From Onthophagus taurus (taxonomy: Eukaryota; Arthropoda; Insecta; Coleoptera; Scarabaeidae): a stretch of DNA of 64,000 bases. Shown here one piece after another: positions 43,868 to 53,599 of the stretch. Numbering within the stretch: the stretch's first letter is position 1; each line of letters begins with the position of its first letter. The stretch covers positions 10,044,001-10,108,000 of the forward strand of contig NC_091968.1 of NCBI RefSeq assembly GCF_036711975.1, read 5' to 3'. Both the position numbers and the translations under genes were made by a program. The notes under the pieces were generated by a model. The model was given only the letters and a program-made list of their open reading frames with translations, did not search any database and was not told the origin of the DNA.

Positions 43868-46800
43868 GCACCGCGGCAAGAACAGTGACATAACTCAAAA
43901 ATGCAGTATTTGGGAAATAACAAATAAGAGAAAACCATAAAACTTAAATTGCAATAGTGTAAGTTTCTGTTAAATTTCAGGTAAGTATTTTTGGCAGTAA
44001 ATTCTATTATATTCTAAAGAATAATATTAAGGATATGTAAATCAACTTTTGTTGGATTTTGTGGTGTTACCAGGTCAAAACGGGTGAGGTGTCTGAGTTA
44101 TGTCACTTTTCTTGCTTCTCCAAAATCTTTTTTTTGTTGTGACCTATCTATCAAGTATCACTTATGTCACATTTCAAACCTAAATTATAATATTTATTTA
44201 GCTTAATTAACCTCAGATTAGACTACTTATAATAAAAAAATAAGAAATTAACTGTTTTATTAGCTTATTTAAACTACAAATATTAAATGAACGTAAAGTA
44301 ATTAGTAAACAATTTACATAAACATCGATTCATAAATGGGCATTTTGTGGAGATAAGGTATTTAATATGAGCCTGCTTTGTAGCAGAGATTTCAATTTTT
44401 TTTTGTATGCCGAAACGTATTTTATTGTAGAGATGCTCTCTTGCTTTCTCCTGGTTTTATTATTTACATTGATTTGCGCATATTCTTTTTGTTTGTACGT
44501 AGTTTTCACAAAAAGAATGCCGGGGTCAGTCTTCTGCACTTTAATTACTTTTATGTCGGATATTTTTATCTGTTCGTGGTTTGATGTTTTGCTGTAGTTT
44601 GACCCTACCTGATGAGAGAGCTGTTTCAAATCTACAAAATCGTCATAACCCAATTCTGTTACTTTATACGGATTTCCTGTTTTTCTCGCAGACCGAATTA
44701 ATCTGACATAATCTGTGAGAATATAGATGTTGCCCGATTTCAGAGCTCGTTTAATTGACTTCTCTATGACAGAATGCACATTGTCCCCTTCATTTTGTGT
44801 GTGACCCCTGATAAGAAATTTATGTGTGATCGATTTGATTTTCAATTGTTGCACAGCGTACAGGTACATTGCCATTATAAATTTGTTCTTTTGCTGGCCG
44901 CAACAATTATCCGAGTAGAGTACAATTTCAAGGTTATCGTCGTTTTTAGTGTTAGCTTTTTCTTCTAAGTATTTCAGAACGCTAGAGCCGATTTCTATGG
45001 CACCCCGATTTCCTTGACCTTCATGCCAAAAAAAGCACTTGACGTAATCTGACTGAAGTTCGTTTACAGTTAAGTTGTAGCTGTTGATTTTGCTTTTATA
45101 ATAAAAGGTATTCGTATCCCCTTTTGGTGCTGGGAGCACAGCTTGAAGATCATAAGTGGCGACTATAATTTTTCCTTCGCTTTCTTTTGCTTTCTTTTTA
45201 TCCTCTTCTTTCTCTGCTCTTGACAAAACTTTCTCCTTTAAATGTTTATCGTATTTTTCTTGTATCGTTTTTTTTTCTTCTTTACTTGAGTTGTTATAGG
45301 AGCTGCATAATTCGCATTGATCTTTTTTTGGGGTAAAAAAAGAGATGTTAAAATTGCTGTTAAAAATTCGGGAATACATCGTGAGATTTGCAAATGGAAG
45401 GTTTTTTTCCCGGCGCTCGTTTTTGTAGTCGCGGTGTAAATCAGCCAAGCTTTTCCCACCTTCTATAAACTCCCGAGTAGTTTGCGCGCGCAGATAATGA
45501 CTGTCAATTCTTGGGATTGTATTAATATGAGCAATGACACTATCTTTTATTGCGGCATCTATTTTAGAGTGATGTCCGTGTTTTCCTCTGAGATCTTCTT
45601 GAAGAAATCCTTCGTTTAATTTGCTTATTACAGTCCTAATAGGTCGGTCATTGATGTCCAGTGTGGCTTTGAAGAAAAATTTGCAAACACGTACGTTTAC
45701 TTCGTTGATTACGAAATGGAATGCGTGGTTACATTGACGCGTACTTCCTTCTCTTTTGTACTGATACCGAGGTGTAACGGCGTTCATACTTCTACCGATA
45801 AATTCTCGATGGGATTTCAGACTGCCAAGTGACCAGTATTTGTTAAATATTTCGAGCCTTTTATTTTCTTCTATTTTCCTTGAGCATTGTTGTTTGCATT
45901 TTTCATTACACGCCGGACGTACCTTTCTTGCCTGCATTTCTGTTTTGCGAATTGATGATGATGTATAAGGTTTCCCAGTATTTCGGCGGAGTTTAGCTTT
46001 AGACTTTTTCCACTCAACCAGATTTGCTTTCCTTTTCTTCCCTTTTCTCTTGCGATCTGCTTGGGTATTCTCTGCTTTATCCTCTGTCTCGTTAGTGATA
46101 TTTTCATTCTCTTTCGATCTTGATGATCCCGACGCATTTTCAGAATCAGAAAATGAGGGCATAATATGAAAATGTGATTCTGCTGATTCTTGTTGTGGAA
46201 CACCTGATTTAACCCGTTGTAACCTCAATCGCATTGTATGCGGATTTTCAGTACGCTGCCATCTAGAGTATTGTATTCTTCTGTCGTTGTTTGTTTTAAT
46301 TTTCAGACTTTTATTGCCGGAGTTTCTATTAAGCGCTTCCGACCTTCTTTTAAGTCCTGTTTTAATGTCAGCAGTAGCAGCAATAGCTGCCACCATTTTC
46401 CTACCTCTGTATCCTTGCATAGGTTCCATACCAAGCCTAAAACAAACAAATTTTAAGCTACATTATTAATATTTAGTTCCTAAAGTTCTTTATTCAAAAT
46501 TACAAAGTTAGGTAAATACAGTGTAAGAAATACATTTAAATCAAGAAAAGTGACCCAACACAAAATACTGATACTTTCAGTCAGGAAAAGTGACACAAGT
46601 CGAAATAAAACAGTACAATAAAAAAGGTTTACAGATAATTTCAAAAAAAGTGACACTTTTTTACTTATGACTATTTTAATAATTATATTCCACTTACCTT
46701 GCTCAACGAAAACTGTCACAACTGAAAATATGTCGTTTATCTTGACCGAAACATGCACACTTTCTTGTAGCAACACTAAAGTGACACTGTTCTTGCCATA

Positions 46801-46974
46801 ATAAGTAATGAACTAGACTAAAACAAAACTGACATAACTGCCTTCTGACGGATAAATTATGAGTTTGAAATGTGACGTTTTTCTGCACGTCGGGGGCACA
46901 TCAGACCTATTTATTACTGACATAACCTCAAAACTGTCATTTTTTGAGTTGTGACACTATTCTCGCCGGGGTGC
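43868..46974 (-). mobile_element. 3.1-kb DNA transposon of an uncharacterised family, 8-bp TSD
   Basis: Flanked by a perfect 8-bp duplication GATATATC (43860-43867 and 46975-46982). Removing the element and one copy rejoins the LINE ORF1 frame. On the minus strand it begins GCACCCCGGCGAGAATAGTG then TCACAACTC; the other end, read inward, is GCACCGCGGCAAGAACAGTG then ACATAACTC, an imperfect inverted repeat of about 35 bp. AGTGACAC/AGTGACATAA motifs repeat in both subterminal regions (43890, 44098, 44165 and 46548-46960). One intact 699-codon gene. A 5' untranslated exon with donor GCAAGGTAAGT (46698) and acceptor TTGTTTTAGGC (just before 46429) is likely. Confidence 0.85.
44330..46429 (-). CDS. 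Putative transposase, 699 residues, DUF7869-like
   Basis: Intact frame. Residues 1-170 are basic and Ser-rich. A Cys cluster CNEKCKQQC lies at 174-182. Residues 190-262 (RLEIFNKYWS ... VRVCKFFFKATLDI) match the N-terminal motif of a large, poorly characterised insect family, and CELC is at 372-375. A predicted RNase H-like core follows: D427 in IIVATYDLQAVLPAP, WHEGQGNRGAIEIGS at 468-482, D507 in VLYSDNCCGQQKNKF, and GHTQNEGDNVHSVIEKSI at 542-559 with H543, E547, D549 and E556. The three acidic positions are candidates for metal-binding catalytic residues; this is inference. That it is the transposase follows from being the only gene between clean TIRs. I recall such proteins under a DUF7869-type label but could not check. 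Confidence 0.75.
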   Translation of the reverse strand: MEPMQGYRGRKMVAAIAATADIKTGLKRRSEALNRNSGNKSLKIKTNNDRRIQYSRWQRTENPHTMRLRLQRVKSGVPQQESAESHFHIMPSFSDSENASGSSRSKENENITNETEDKAENTQADRKRKGKKRKANLVEWKKSKAKLRRNTGKPYTSSSIRKTEMQARKVRPACNEKCKQQCSRKIEENKRLEIFNKYWSLGSLKSHREFIGRSMNAVTPRYQYKREGSTRQCNHAFHFVINEVNVRVCKFFFKATLDINDRPIRTVISKLNEGFLQEDLRGKHGHHSKIDAAIKDSVIAHINTIPRIDSHYLRAQTTREFIEGGKSLADLHRDYKNERREKNLPFANLTMYSRIFNSNFNISFFTPKKDQCELCSSYNNSSKEEKKTIQEKYDKHLKEKVLSRAEKEEDKKKAKESEGKIIVATYDLQAVLPAPKGDTNTFYYKSKINSYNLTVNELQSDYVKCFFWHEGQGNRGAIEIGSSVLKYLEEKANTKNDDNLEIVLYSDNCCGQQKNKFIMAMYLYAVQQLKIKSITHKFLIRGHTQNEGDNVHSVIEKSIKRALKSGNIYILTDYVRLIRSARKTGNPYKVTELGYDDFVDLKQLSHQVGSNYSKTSNHEQIKISDIKVIKVQKTDPGILFVKTTYKQKEYAQINVNNKTRRKQESISTIKYVSAYKKKLKSLLQSRLILNTLSPQNAHL

Positions 46975-47880
46975 GATATATCTCGATTAATTTTGTAAAT
47001 ATAATTGTCGTTGAGGTTTCTGGTTCCAGAACAGACATGAAAATAACATTAGTTATACTACTGACAGATCTAACTTTTTTTAGTACATCACTTGTAATCT
47101 TACAATTACTCAACGCGTTATTGCAACCTCCAAATAAGATCACAAAATCAGATTTAGTAAAATTAGCACATAATAATTCAATATCCTTAACAACTTCGTC
47201 AAGATAGGCATTCGGTTTACATATAGTAAGAATCTCAAACGTGCCAGGAAGATAATTACGTAGATAATCACTACCACTACGCGCGTGGCTGTCGCCCAGT
47301 ATTAACACCTTCGCCTTAGGGGTAAGACCCACAGGATTCGGTCCCTCCGCATGTACAACAGGAACAGAAGTTGCAGCCGCAGGAGGCAGTTCCAATGGTT
47401 TCTCATTGTCAGTTTCCGGTGCCAATGATTTCTTATTTAGCACGTCTGTCACCAATTCGGATTTTTACGGCACTTTTTTGATCGCGACTTTAATGACTTA
47501 GTCAATCTAATCTTTAAATATCCAATATCTTTCTCCAACTGGTCGATTTTATTAAGTAATTGTAAAGTTGATTGACTCTTTCGTACTTTTTTTAATTTTA
47601 CTTGTTTATGTTTTTTAGGTTTAGATTCGATAATAGTCTCGACGCTAGTACAACTGTTAAAAGAACCGTCAAGATCATCGTCAGAAACATGAATTACAGT
47701 TTTATGTATTTTAGTATTTAAAACACTCTTATCAATTCATGTTTGTTACCAGAAGAGTCAGCACCCAAATTATGAAGAATGTTTTTAAGTTGAATAAACT
47801 TTAAATCGTCTAGATTTTCCATTGTAAGAAGAAGGGAAATTAAGTTACTTTTAATTAATGCTTTAAAATTCTTATTAATT

Positions 47881-48618
47881 TCCTATTTTCTTTTATAATT
47901 ATGTATGATATGCGCGTAAAAGTGATCTTATTTTTAATACTTGTTGCTTTCGTCAATGTATAAACAATCTAGTTTTCTCGAAATAAACATTGAGACTAAG
48001 AAACGACGAATTAAAAAGTAAATGAACATTTCAAAATAATGCTGTTAATAATCCCGATATACCTACTTAAATTTATGATATATAATCGTCGAAATAAACG
48101 TACTATACATTTTTTTCAAATACAAAAATAATACTTACATTACAATTTACAATACACTATATTAACACTTCAGTCGCAATGTTAACAACACTGTGAGAAA
48201 TAAACAATGTGACAAAATCTGATTTGCAAATGATAAAAATTAGCTAGAGAGCTTCTATTTATAGCGTCGGGCAGTAAGTTTGACCGGGGAAAATACCTAT
48301 TTTGTGCTGTTTGTTTGTTAGGGAGTCGGGGGATTTACTCACGTACCCTTGTTTACAGAAACGTAAAATGCAGTTTTGCATGAATTTTAAATGTCTGACC
48401 GCCATCTGTTCATCACATCGCAAATTAATTTCTATTTTCATGTCTAAGTTTGCCACGAACATATTTTTTTCCTTCATTTTAATTTTTTTTTTCTATAAAT
48501 ATATTTTATTGGGAAAAAACACTAGAAATCTCTTTTTTGAGAAAAGTTTTCACTAAATCATTAGATTTACTAAAAAATCACTAGATATAATGAAATTTCA
48601 CTAGACCTGGCAACACTG
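47881..48618. other. 5' part of the hAT element
   Basis: Non-coding remainder of the hAT transposon between the LINE 5' end and the right terminal repeat (GACCTGGCAACACTG, 48604-48618). ACTAGA-type subterminal repeats lie at 48550-48605. The frames at 48259-48477 and 48302-48556 have no domain. Confidence 0.45.
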
Positions 48619-48784
48619 GGCGAGCGTTTCTATCAAAGGCAGACGGAATGATACATGTTCTGTCTTTGTCGTTACGAGTGTCGCGAAAGCGCATGCGTGA
48701 ACCGTAAGTTTTAAAGAGCCTGAAGTGTTTCGCGCGTATTTTATGCAGTTTGAAAATGTAATTATTGTAGATAATTTACTTTAA

Positions 48785-49696
48785 TTATAAATTCTTTATA
48801 ATTAATTCCTTTTGGACCCAGTCATGAACGGAATATTCACCTATAGCAAGTGTTTGAAGAAACATTTGTTTACAAACTTGCACTTTGTTCATATTTATTG
48901 TGAGAAAATATTTTAAGAAATATTTTCGCCTACTCTCAAAGCTTTTAGTATACGTTCTTTTTGTGCCAGTTTTTTCTATGTGATTGATCACAAACACTTT
49001 TCGTTGATCCCAATTCATTTCACTCCAGAATTTAGTAAATATGGCATTGCGCTGAACGTCATTAATTTCTGAACAATTCCTGGATTTTACTCTAAGGCAC
49101 TCTTTTGATTTGCAAGAAGAACCCATTTTTCTTGCTTCTTTTGGGACATTCTGTTTTACTTTACCTTCTTTAGTTCTGCTGTACCCCATGTACGCTTTTC
49201 CTTCCATTCGGCTCCTTTTTGCAGAATTTTTTACCCATTTATCAGGTTGAGCAGTAATACTTCTTTTCCTTCCTTCCGTTATATTGCCATGATTGATATC
49301 ATTTTCTGTTAATGTCTCATCCTGTTTTGTTTTTTCATCTTTTTCAGCATTATTTCCTTGCTCTTCGTCGCTCTCTGATGTACCATTTTCCTTTTTAGGT
49401 TCGTAGTCATCGTCATTAAAATCATTGTTAACACATTCTTCGTCTTTTCGTGCATCTAGCTCCAACATTTGAACATCTCTTAAATCCTCAATTATAATAT
49501 TTTCAACAGGTTGCAGATGGCTTATATCCTTCAGCTCCTCTAGCTTCAAATTCGTAATTACATTCAAATTAAATTAATACGCAAACAATGTTAGCATAGT
49601 AATGCAAAATAAATAAGTGCAAATATTTTTTGTTAAATATAATAGACTTCGTTGTTATACATAATAATTTAATATACTTACCTTAACTATTTCCAT
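48785..49696 (-). pseudogene. N-terminal half of a second DUF7869-like protein
   Basis: Exon 1 (49682-49696, MEIVK) ends at a GTAAGT donor. An in-phase acceptor (TTTGAAG) leads into LEELKDISHLQPVENI from about 49547. An acidic region follows (NNDFNDDDYEPKKENGTSES), then a basic region, then RNAIFTKFWSEMNWDQRKVF, KRTYTKSFESRRKYFLKYFL and VQVCKQMFLQTLAIGEYSVH. This has the same arrangement (IFxxFW, RKxF, R-rich, VCKxxFLxTL) as residues 190-262 of the transposase at 44330-46429, but in a clearly diverged sequence. It stops at 48785, before any catalytic region, so it is truncated, or further exons lie elsewhere or were displaced by the hAT insertion 170 bp away. Confidence 0.55.
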
Positions 49697-50259
49697 CACT
49701 CAGTAAATTTATAGATATCAAGTACTAGTTTAAACACACTTTTGACACAGAAATCCACACCAATATCAATTATTTTAATAAAACAATAACATTAGTTATA
49801 GCGGACACAGCCTACTACAACATTACTTTATTTTAACAACGCCTACTTTTTAATTATTTTTAAATCAAATTACCAAAATTGTTTCTGTAAACAATATTTA
49901 TTCATTTTTTATTGATTCAATTAAAAAACAATGTACTTTTAAACAAATACTATTTACAGTATTACAAATCAATTATTTTTTAAATAAATACCTTGTATAC
50001 CACAGTTTGACTTATACCAAATAATGCTTAAGAGGTATTCAAATTTTCATTGTGGTGTACGAGGTATTATTGTTTTCTTGTTGAGGTGCATTTGGGATAC
50101 GTGATGAAAGAAATCCCTTTTATCTAAGTAAATGCATATTTGTGGATTACTAGGTGTTACTAGTACTATGTATAATTCTGTAGATTTCATAAAAATATAA
50201 TAACACAATTTTGGATTTTTTGTGGGTTACAAGGCATTAGAATTTCACAGACGATATAT
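49697..50259. other. Unassigned AT-rich region
   Basis: No coding sequence or clear repeat. A loosely repeated ...GTGGTGTACGAGGTATTATTG / GTGGATTACTAGGTGTTACT / GTGGGTTACAAGGCATTAGA pattern at about 50050-50250 may be a decayed tandem repeat. Confidence 0.4.
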
Positions 50260-50392
50260 TATACAACAAGACGATCGAAAATACTCGATAATACGAGACG
50301 TATTGCCTGAAACACCACGAGACCGAAGGTCGAGTGGTGTTTTTTAAGGCAATACGTCGAGATTCGTGTATTTTCGATTGTCGTGTTGTATA
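50260..50392. mobile_element. 133-bp fold-back MITE
   Basis: The left arm TATACAACAAGACGATCGAA then AATAC and the right arm GTATTTTCGATTGTCGTG then TTGTATA are inverted. Inner arms GACGTATTGCCT and AGGCAATACGTC continue the pairing to a central GAGACCGAAGGTCGAGTGGT loop. It can fold into one long hairpin. Non-coding. Confidence 0.75.
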
Positions 50393-50517
50393 TGGCTAGA
50401 CTATTTCATGAATAAAAAATAGACATATTTTCAGAATTTTTATATTTTTTTAATAAATTACATTGATTGTTATGGAAACATGCATGGATGTCTCGAAATT
50501 AATTAAATGTCAAACAA

Positions 50518-50567
50518 GCGATAATACAAAGGTTCGTATTACAGCGATAATACAAAGGTTCGTATTA
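50518..50567. repeat. Two direct copies of a 24-bp sequence
   Basis: GCGATAATACAAAGGTTCGT followed by ATTA occurs at 50518 and 50544, two bases apart. An inverted partial copy (ATACGAACC...TATTAT on the other strand) gives local symmetry. It lies upstream of the Harbinger gene. Confidence 0.7.
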
Positions 50568-50779
50568 TCGTTCTCCATGGTTACGGCCAAATAACCGCTG
50601 AAATACTCGCAATTGACGGAAAACCGCGAATTCTTATTGGCTGTTAACGATATGAATGAAATAGTCATTATTATTCTGTTTATAGTGGAGCGTTGATATT
50701 AGCAACGATCCCTGCTTTGTAGGTGACATTTCATTTATTAATTACAAAAGCACTTAAGTAAAAATATTTTCTTTTTAAA

Positions 50780-52634
50780 ATGAGTGAGTTTGAAGAAGAT
50801 ATACTTTTAACTTCAAACGCTTTAAATTATTATATTGTTGAAACTGCAAATAAAAAGCGAAAATTGAACACACACCCTATAAATACCGAAAGGTATATGT
50901 TTGGAGAATTTCATCATCTTTACAAACACTTGAGAAAACACCCTGCAAAATTCATGGAATATATGAGAATGAGAATAGAGACCTTTGATTACATACTTTC
51001 GTACATTTCAGATGGGATTGAAAAAAGATGGAGAAATTGCCATAGTAGACCAATTTTATCCGAAGAGCGGCTAATGATTACAATCAGGCAAGTAAATGTA
51101 GTGATATTTTATTAAAATATTTACGCTAACACAAAAAAGATATAACAAAAATAAACTTTAGCTGAAATCCAGCACTTCACATGATGACTAGGTTAAATAT
51201 GAAATATCTAACATTCCATATTTAATTCAAATTCCATATTAAATTATAAGTATTTTTTAATATACATATTAATTTAATATATTAAAAAATAAATAATAAT
51301 TTAATTTTATATTTAACATATTTTTTAATTTTAAAGTATTTTTTTTTAAATATCTTCGCTTGGTTTTACGAATTCTTGAGTTAATTTCATTATCCTCATT
51401 CTGTATTCTAGCTTATCACAAGCTGAAAATGTTCTTACATGTGGTAGTAAGCTTTTAAAAAAATTCAAATCTTCATCATCTTCATTTTTATTTCTTTTTT
51501 GTACTAAAAACTATCGATCCTCTTGTGGAGATTGGATGATGTTGTCCACTGCCTGTTCATATTCGTCACTTTCATCTTCTATCAACTGGGATGACTCATT
51601 AAAAATATTTTCATCATTTTTGGGGAAATTGCCCTGCGATTTCCTATTAGTATACTGATCTTTTAAAAACAGAAAACTTTTAAAATACTTCCATTCTCCT
51701 CTATAACAATTTATTTGGGGATCTCCAGATTTCGGTTTTGGAATCGACGCCAAGGTAGTCCTAAATTTATCCCGTAATCTTTTCCATTTATTTCGTACTG
51801 CTGTCGCTAAAATAAATAATAAAAACTGAAAAGAAATAGTAAACAAATAAACTGAACAAAACGGTTTGTATTACATTACAGGTATTTATCGACTGGTCAA
51901 TCGTTTAGAAGTTTGGCCTTTAGTTTCCGGATGGGAGTTGCAACAATTTCAAGAATTGTTAGAGGAGTAGTTAAAATGATCTGGGAAACACTTCAACCGT
52001 TACACATGAAAATTCCCAGCGAACATGATTTTAGGAAAATAGCAGACGATTATTATAAGATTTGGAACTTCCCTAACTGCATTATCTCCATCGATGGGAA
52101 ACATATTAGATTAAACTGCCCTGCTCATTCTGGTTCAATGTTTTACAACTATAAACAATATTTTTCAATTGTTTTGCAAGGATTAGTTGATGCTAATTAT
52201 CGATTTATAAACATATTTTATCGATTTATTGATGTTGGAGGTTATGGCAAACAGAGTGATGGGGGAACTTTTAGGTCTTCAGCTTTGTTTTTGTACTTGT
52301 CGGATGGGCGACTAAACATTCCTAACGATTGTGCTTTACCAAACTCAGACATAACTGTACCCCATGTAATGATAGGTGATGAAGCCTATCCACTTCTCCC
52401 TAATCTACTGAAACCGTATAAAAGACAACAAATCGATGCAGAGATGAATACTTTAATGCTAGGTCATCAAGAGCACGAAGAACGGTTGAATGTGCTTTTG
52501 GAATTCTGTATACAAAATGGAGAATTTTAGGAACAGCGATACAAATATCTACGGATGTAGCTGATGAAATTGTAAAGTGCATTTGTTTGCTACATAACAT
52601 TATTATCGATAAAGAAGGCATTAAGCATCATTAG
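50780..52634 (+). pseudogene. PIF/Harbinger transposase (HARBI1-like), two exons, one frameshift
   Basis: Exon 1 (50780-51087) has FMEYMRMRIETFDYILSYIS and RPILSEERLMITIR. The intron 51088-51881 starts GCAAGT (a GC donor) and ends ACAG; only this splice keeps frame (R encoded across it). Exon 2 reads YLSTGQSFRSLAFSFRMG, then the DDE_Tnp_4 core with D in CIISIDGKHIR, D in FIDVGGYGKQSDGG, VMIGDEAYPL and, after a frameshift near 52438, RARRTVECAFGILYTKWRI (E) and IVKCICLLHNIII. It ends at 52634. All three catalytic residues are present; the single frameshift disables this copy. It integrates with the help of a Myb/MADF-type partner, see 51346-51806. Confidence 0.85.
51346..51806 (-). pseudogene. 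MADF-BESS protein antisense inside the Harbinger intron
   Basis: After an acceptor TATTTTAG (51807) the frame reads ATAVRNKWKRLRDKFRTTLA, SGDPQINCYRGEWKYFKSFL and FLKDQYTNRKS, the second half of a MADF DNA-binding domain. Then come an acidic stretch, an in-frame TAG (51508-51510), and DEDLNFFKSLLPHVRTFSAC then KLEYRMRIMKLTQEF, a BESS motif. Harbinger elements encode a second SANT/Myb/MADF-like protein needed for transposition, so it is probably the partner of the transposase. The exon with the start of the MADF domain was not found. Confidence 0.65.
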
Positions 52635-52799
52635 CAAAAAACAAGTACAACCAACGCAACACCACACCAAGTAATACCTAATACTAAAAGACCAAAAAAA
52701 GCTACTGAAAATATCCGCAATCTATTTAAAACTTATATTTGTCGTAATCCAATTTAAATAGTATAACTAGTCAGCGATATAGGAGATAGTATATGTATA

Positions 52800-53490
52800 C
52801 AGTGTGTCCCAGGATAGATGTTACAAGAGGTATAATGTCTTAAAAATTTTTGAATTTTATATTAAGGCTGAGGAATTAAGATCAACTCGCCCCTGATAGC
52901 GAAGCGAAAATTATTTTGAGTTCAGGTAAAGTAAGCTTTTATTCATGATACAGCAAAATATCATTAAAAAAACTTGTTCAGAATGAGAAATTATGGCACT
53001 ATACAAAATTTTAGAAAGATCCTACCTTGATTAATCCACCATATTTTAGATTAGATCAGAGTGAAGAAAAAGAAAATGCCATGAAAAAAGAAAATGACTT
53101 TAGTAGTCGCAAATATTGACAAATAAATTGTATTTTTCCTCAGTTTTAGTTCACATTTCAATTACTATACAATATTTATGTTATCTAACTAAAATGTGAT
53201 GGTTCAACCAAAGTAGATAGATTCTTCTGAAATTTTGTGTAAGACCTTAATTTCTCATTTTGAACAGCTTTTCTTAATAAAACTTTTCAGTATCATGATC
53301 AAAAAGATTACTTTACCTAAACTAAAAATAGTTTTCGATTCATTGTCAAGGCCGCCTTTGTTTTCAAAATATGAAAATATTTTTAAAATTCTGTTCACAG
53401 CAAGCAGGGGTAAATTCCTTAGCCTTAAAATTAATTTCTAAAATTTTTAAGTTATTATACCTCTTGTAACATCTATCCTGGGATACACTG
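52800..53490. mobile_element. 691-bp fold-back MITE, TSD TATA
   Basis: The left end CAGTGTGTCCCAGGATAGAT, then GTTACAAGAGGTATAAT, and the right end, ATTATACCTCTTGTAAC then ATCTATCCTGGGATACACTG, are inverted. TATA lies on both sides (52796-52799, 53491-53494). The interior is symmetric too (TCAGGTAAAGTAAGC near 52923 against CTTTACCTAAAC near 53312). Non-coding. An older relative is at 729-1545. Confidence 0.8.
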
Positions 53491-53599
53491 TATATGGGTA
53501 CGATCAACGTCTTCATTGAAAGTATGCAACCAACATCACAGTGCAATACGCATCTTACGCAAATCTCGTATTGCAATACCAATACTGTGATATTGGTTA

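Larger units (their letters stand above)
43606..47822 (-). pseudogene. LINE ORF1: SAP domain, coiled coil, SGNH esterase; split by a transposon
   Basis: Starts MENLDDLKFIQLKNILHNLG then SSGNKHELIRV (47822 down), a clear SAP DNA-binding motif. After frame changes comes a lysine-rich region and a coiled coil (LQLLNKIDQLEKDIGYLKIR). Then an SGNH-hydrolase domain with LILGDSHARSGSD (Ser nucleophile block) and ILFGGCNN (Gly/Asn blocks). The frame is cut at 46983 by the 3.1-kb transposon and resumes at 43859 with YQFLSVNVNI, then TKHGLHMNGRGKNKLYMYLG (the catalytic His block). Esterase-type ORF1 proteins are known from CR1-like LINEs. A frameshift near 47725 and another near 47460 also disable it. 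Confidence 0.75.
40553..47880 (-). mobile_element. CR1/Jockey-like LINE with ORF1 and ORF2, split by a DNA transposon
   Basis: Two-ORF non-LTR retrotransposon on the minus strand. ORF1 starts at 47822 and ORF2 ends at 40773. The 3' end carries AATAAAGG and a TTATTATTATA tail (plus-strand TAATAATAATAATAT at 40554). The 5' end lies somewhere in 47830-47900; no exact TSD was found. ORF1 is interrupted at 43868-46974. The element sits in the 5' region of the hAT transposon. Confidence 0.75.
31666..48618 (-). mobile_element. hAT transposon expanded to 17 kb by nested insertions
   Basis: The left end CAGCGTTGCCAGGTC (31666) and the right end GACCTGGCAACACTG (to 48618) are inverted repeats of the CAGTGTTGCC type usual for hAT. 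CACTAGA/ACTAGATT motifs repeat inside both ends (31700-31755 and 48547-48605). The only hAT transposase in the interval (38226-40292) has matching orientation. Removing BEL element 2 and the CR1-like LINE leaves about 3.4 kb, a normal hAT size. I did not find matching 8-bp duplications (CACAGAGG left, GGCGAGCG right), so either the target copies diverged or the ends come from a rearrangement. Confidence 0.6.

Noticed and set aside
46238-46469. Plus-strand frames over the start of the new transposase
   Set aside because: Antisense shadows of the 699-codon gene.
31658-48626. 8-bp TSD for the hAT element
   Set aside because: CACAGAGG and GGCGAGCG do not match, so no target duplication is claimed.
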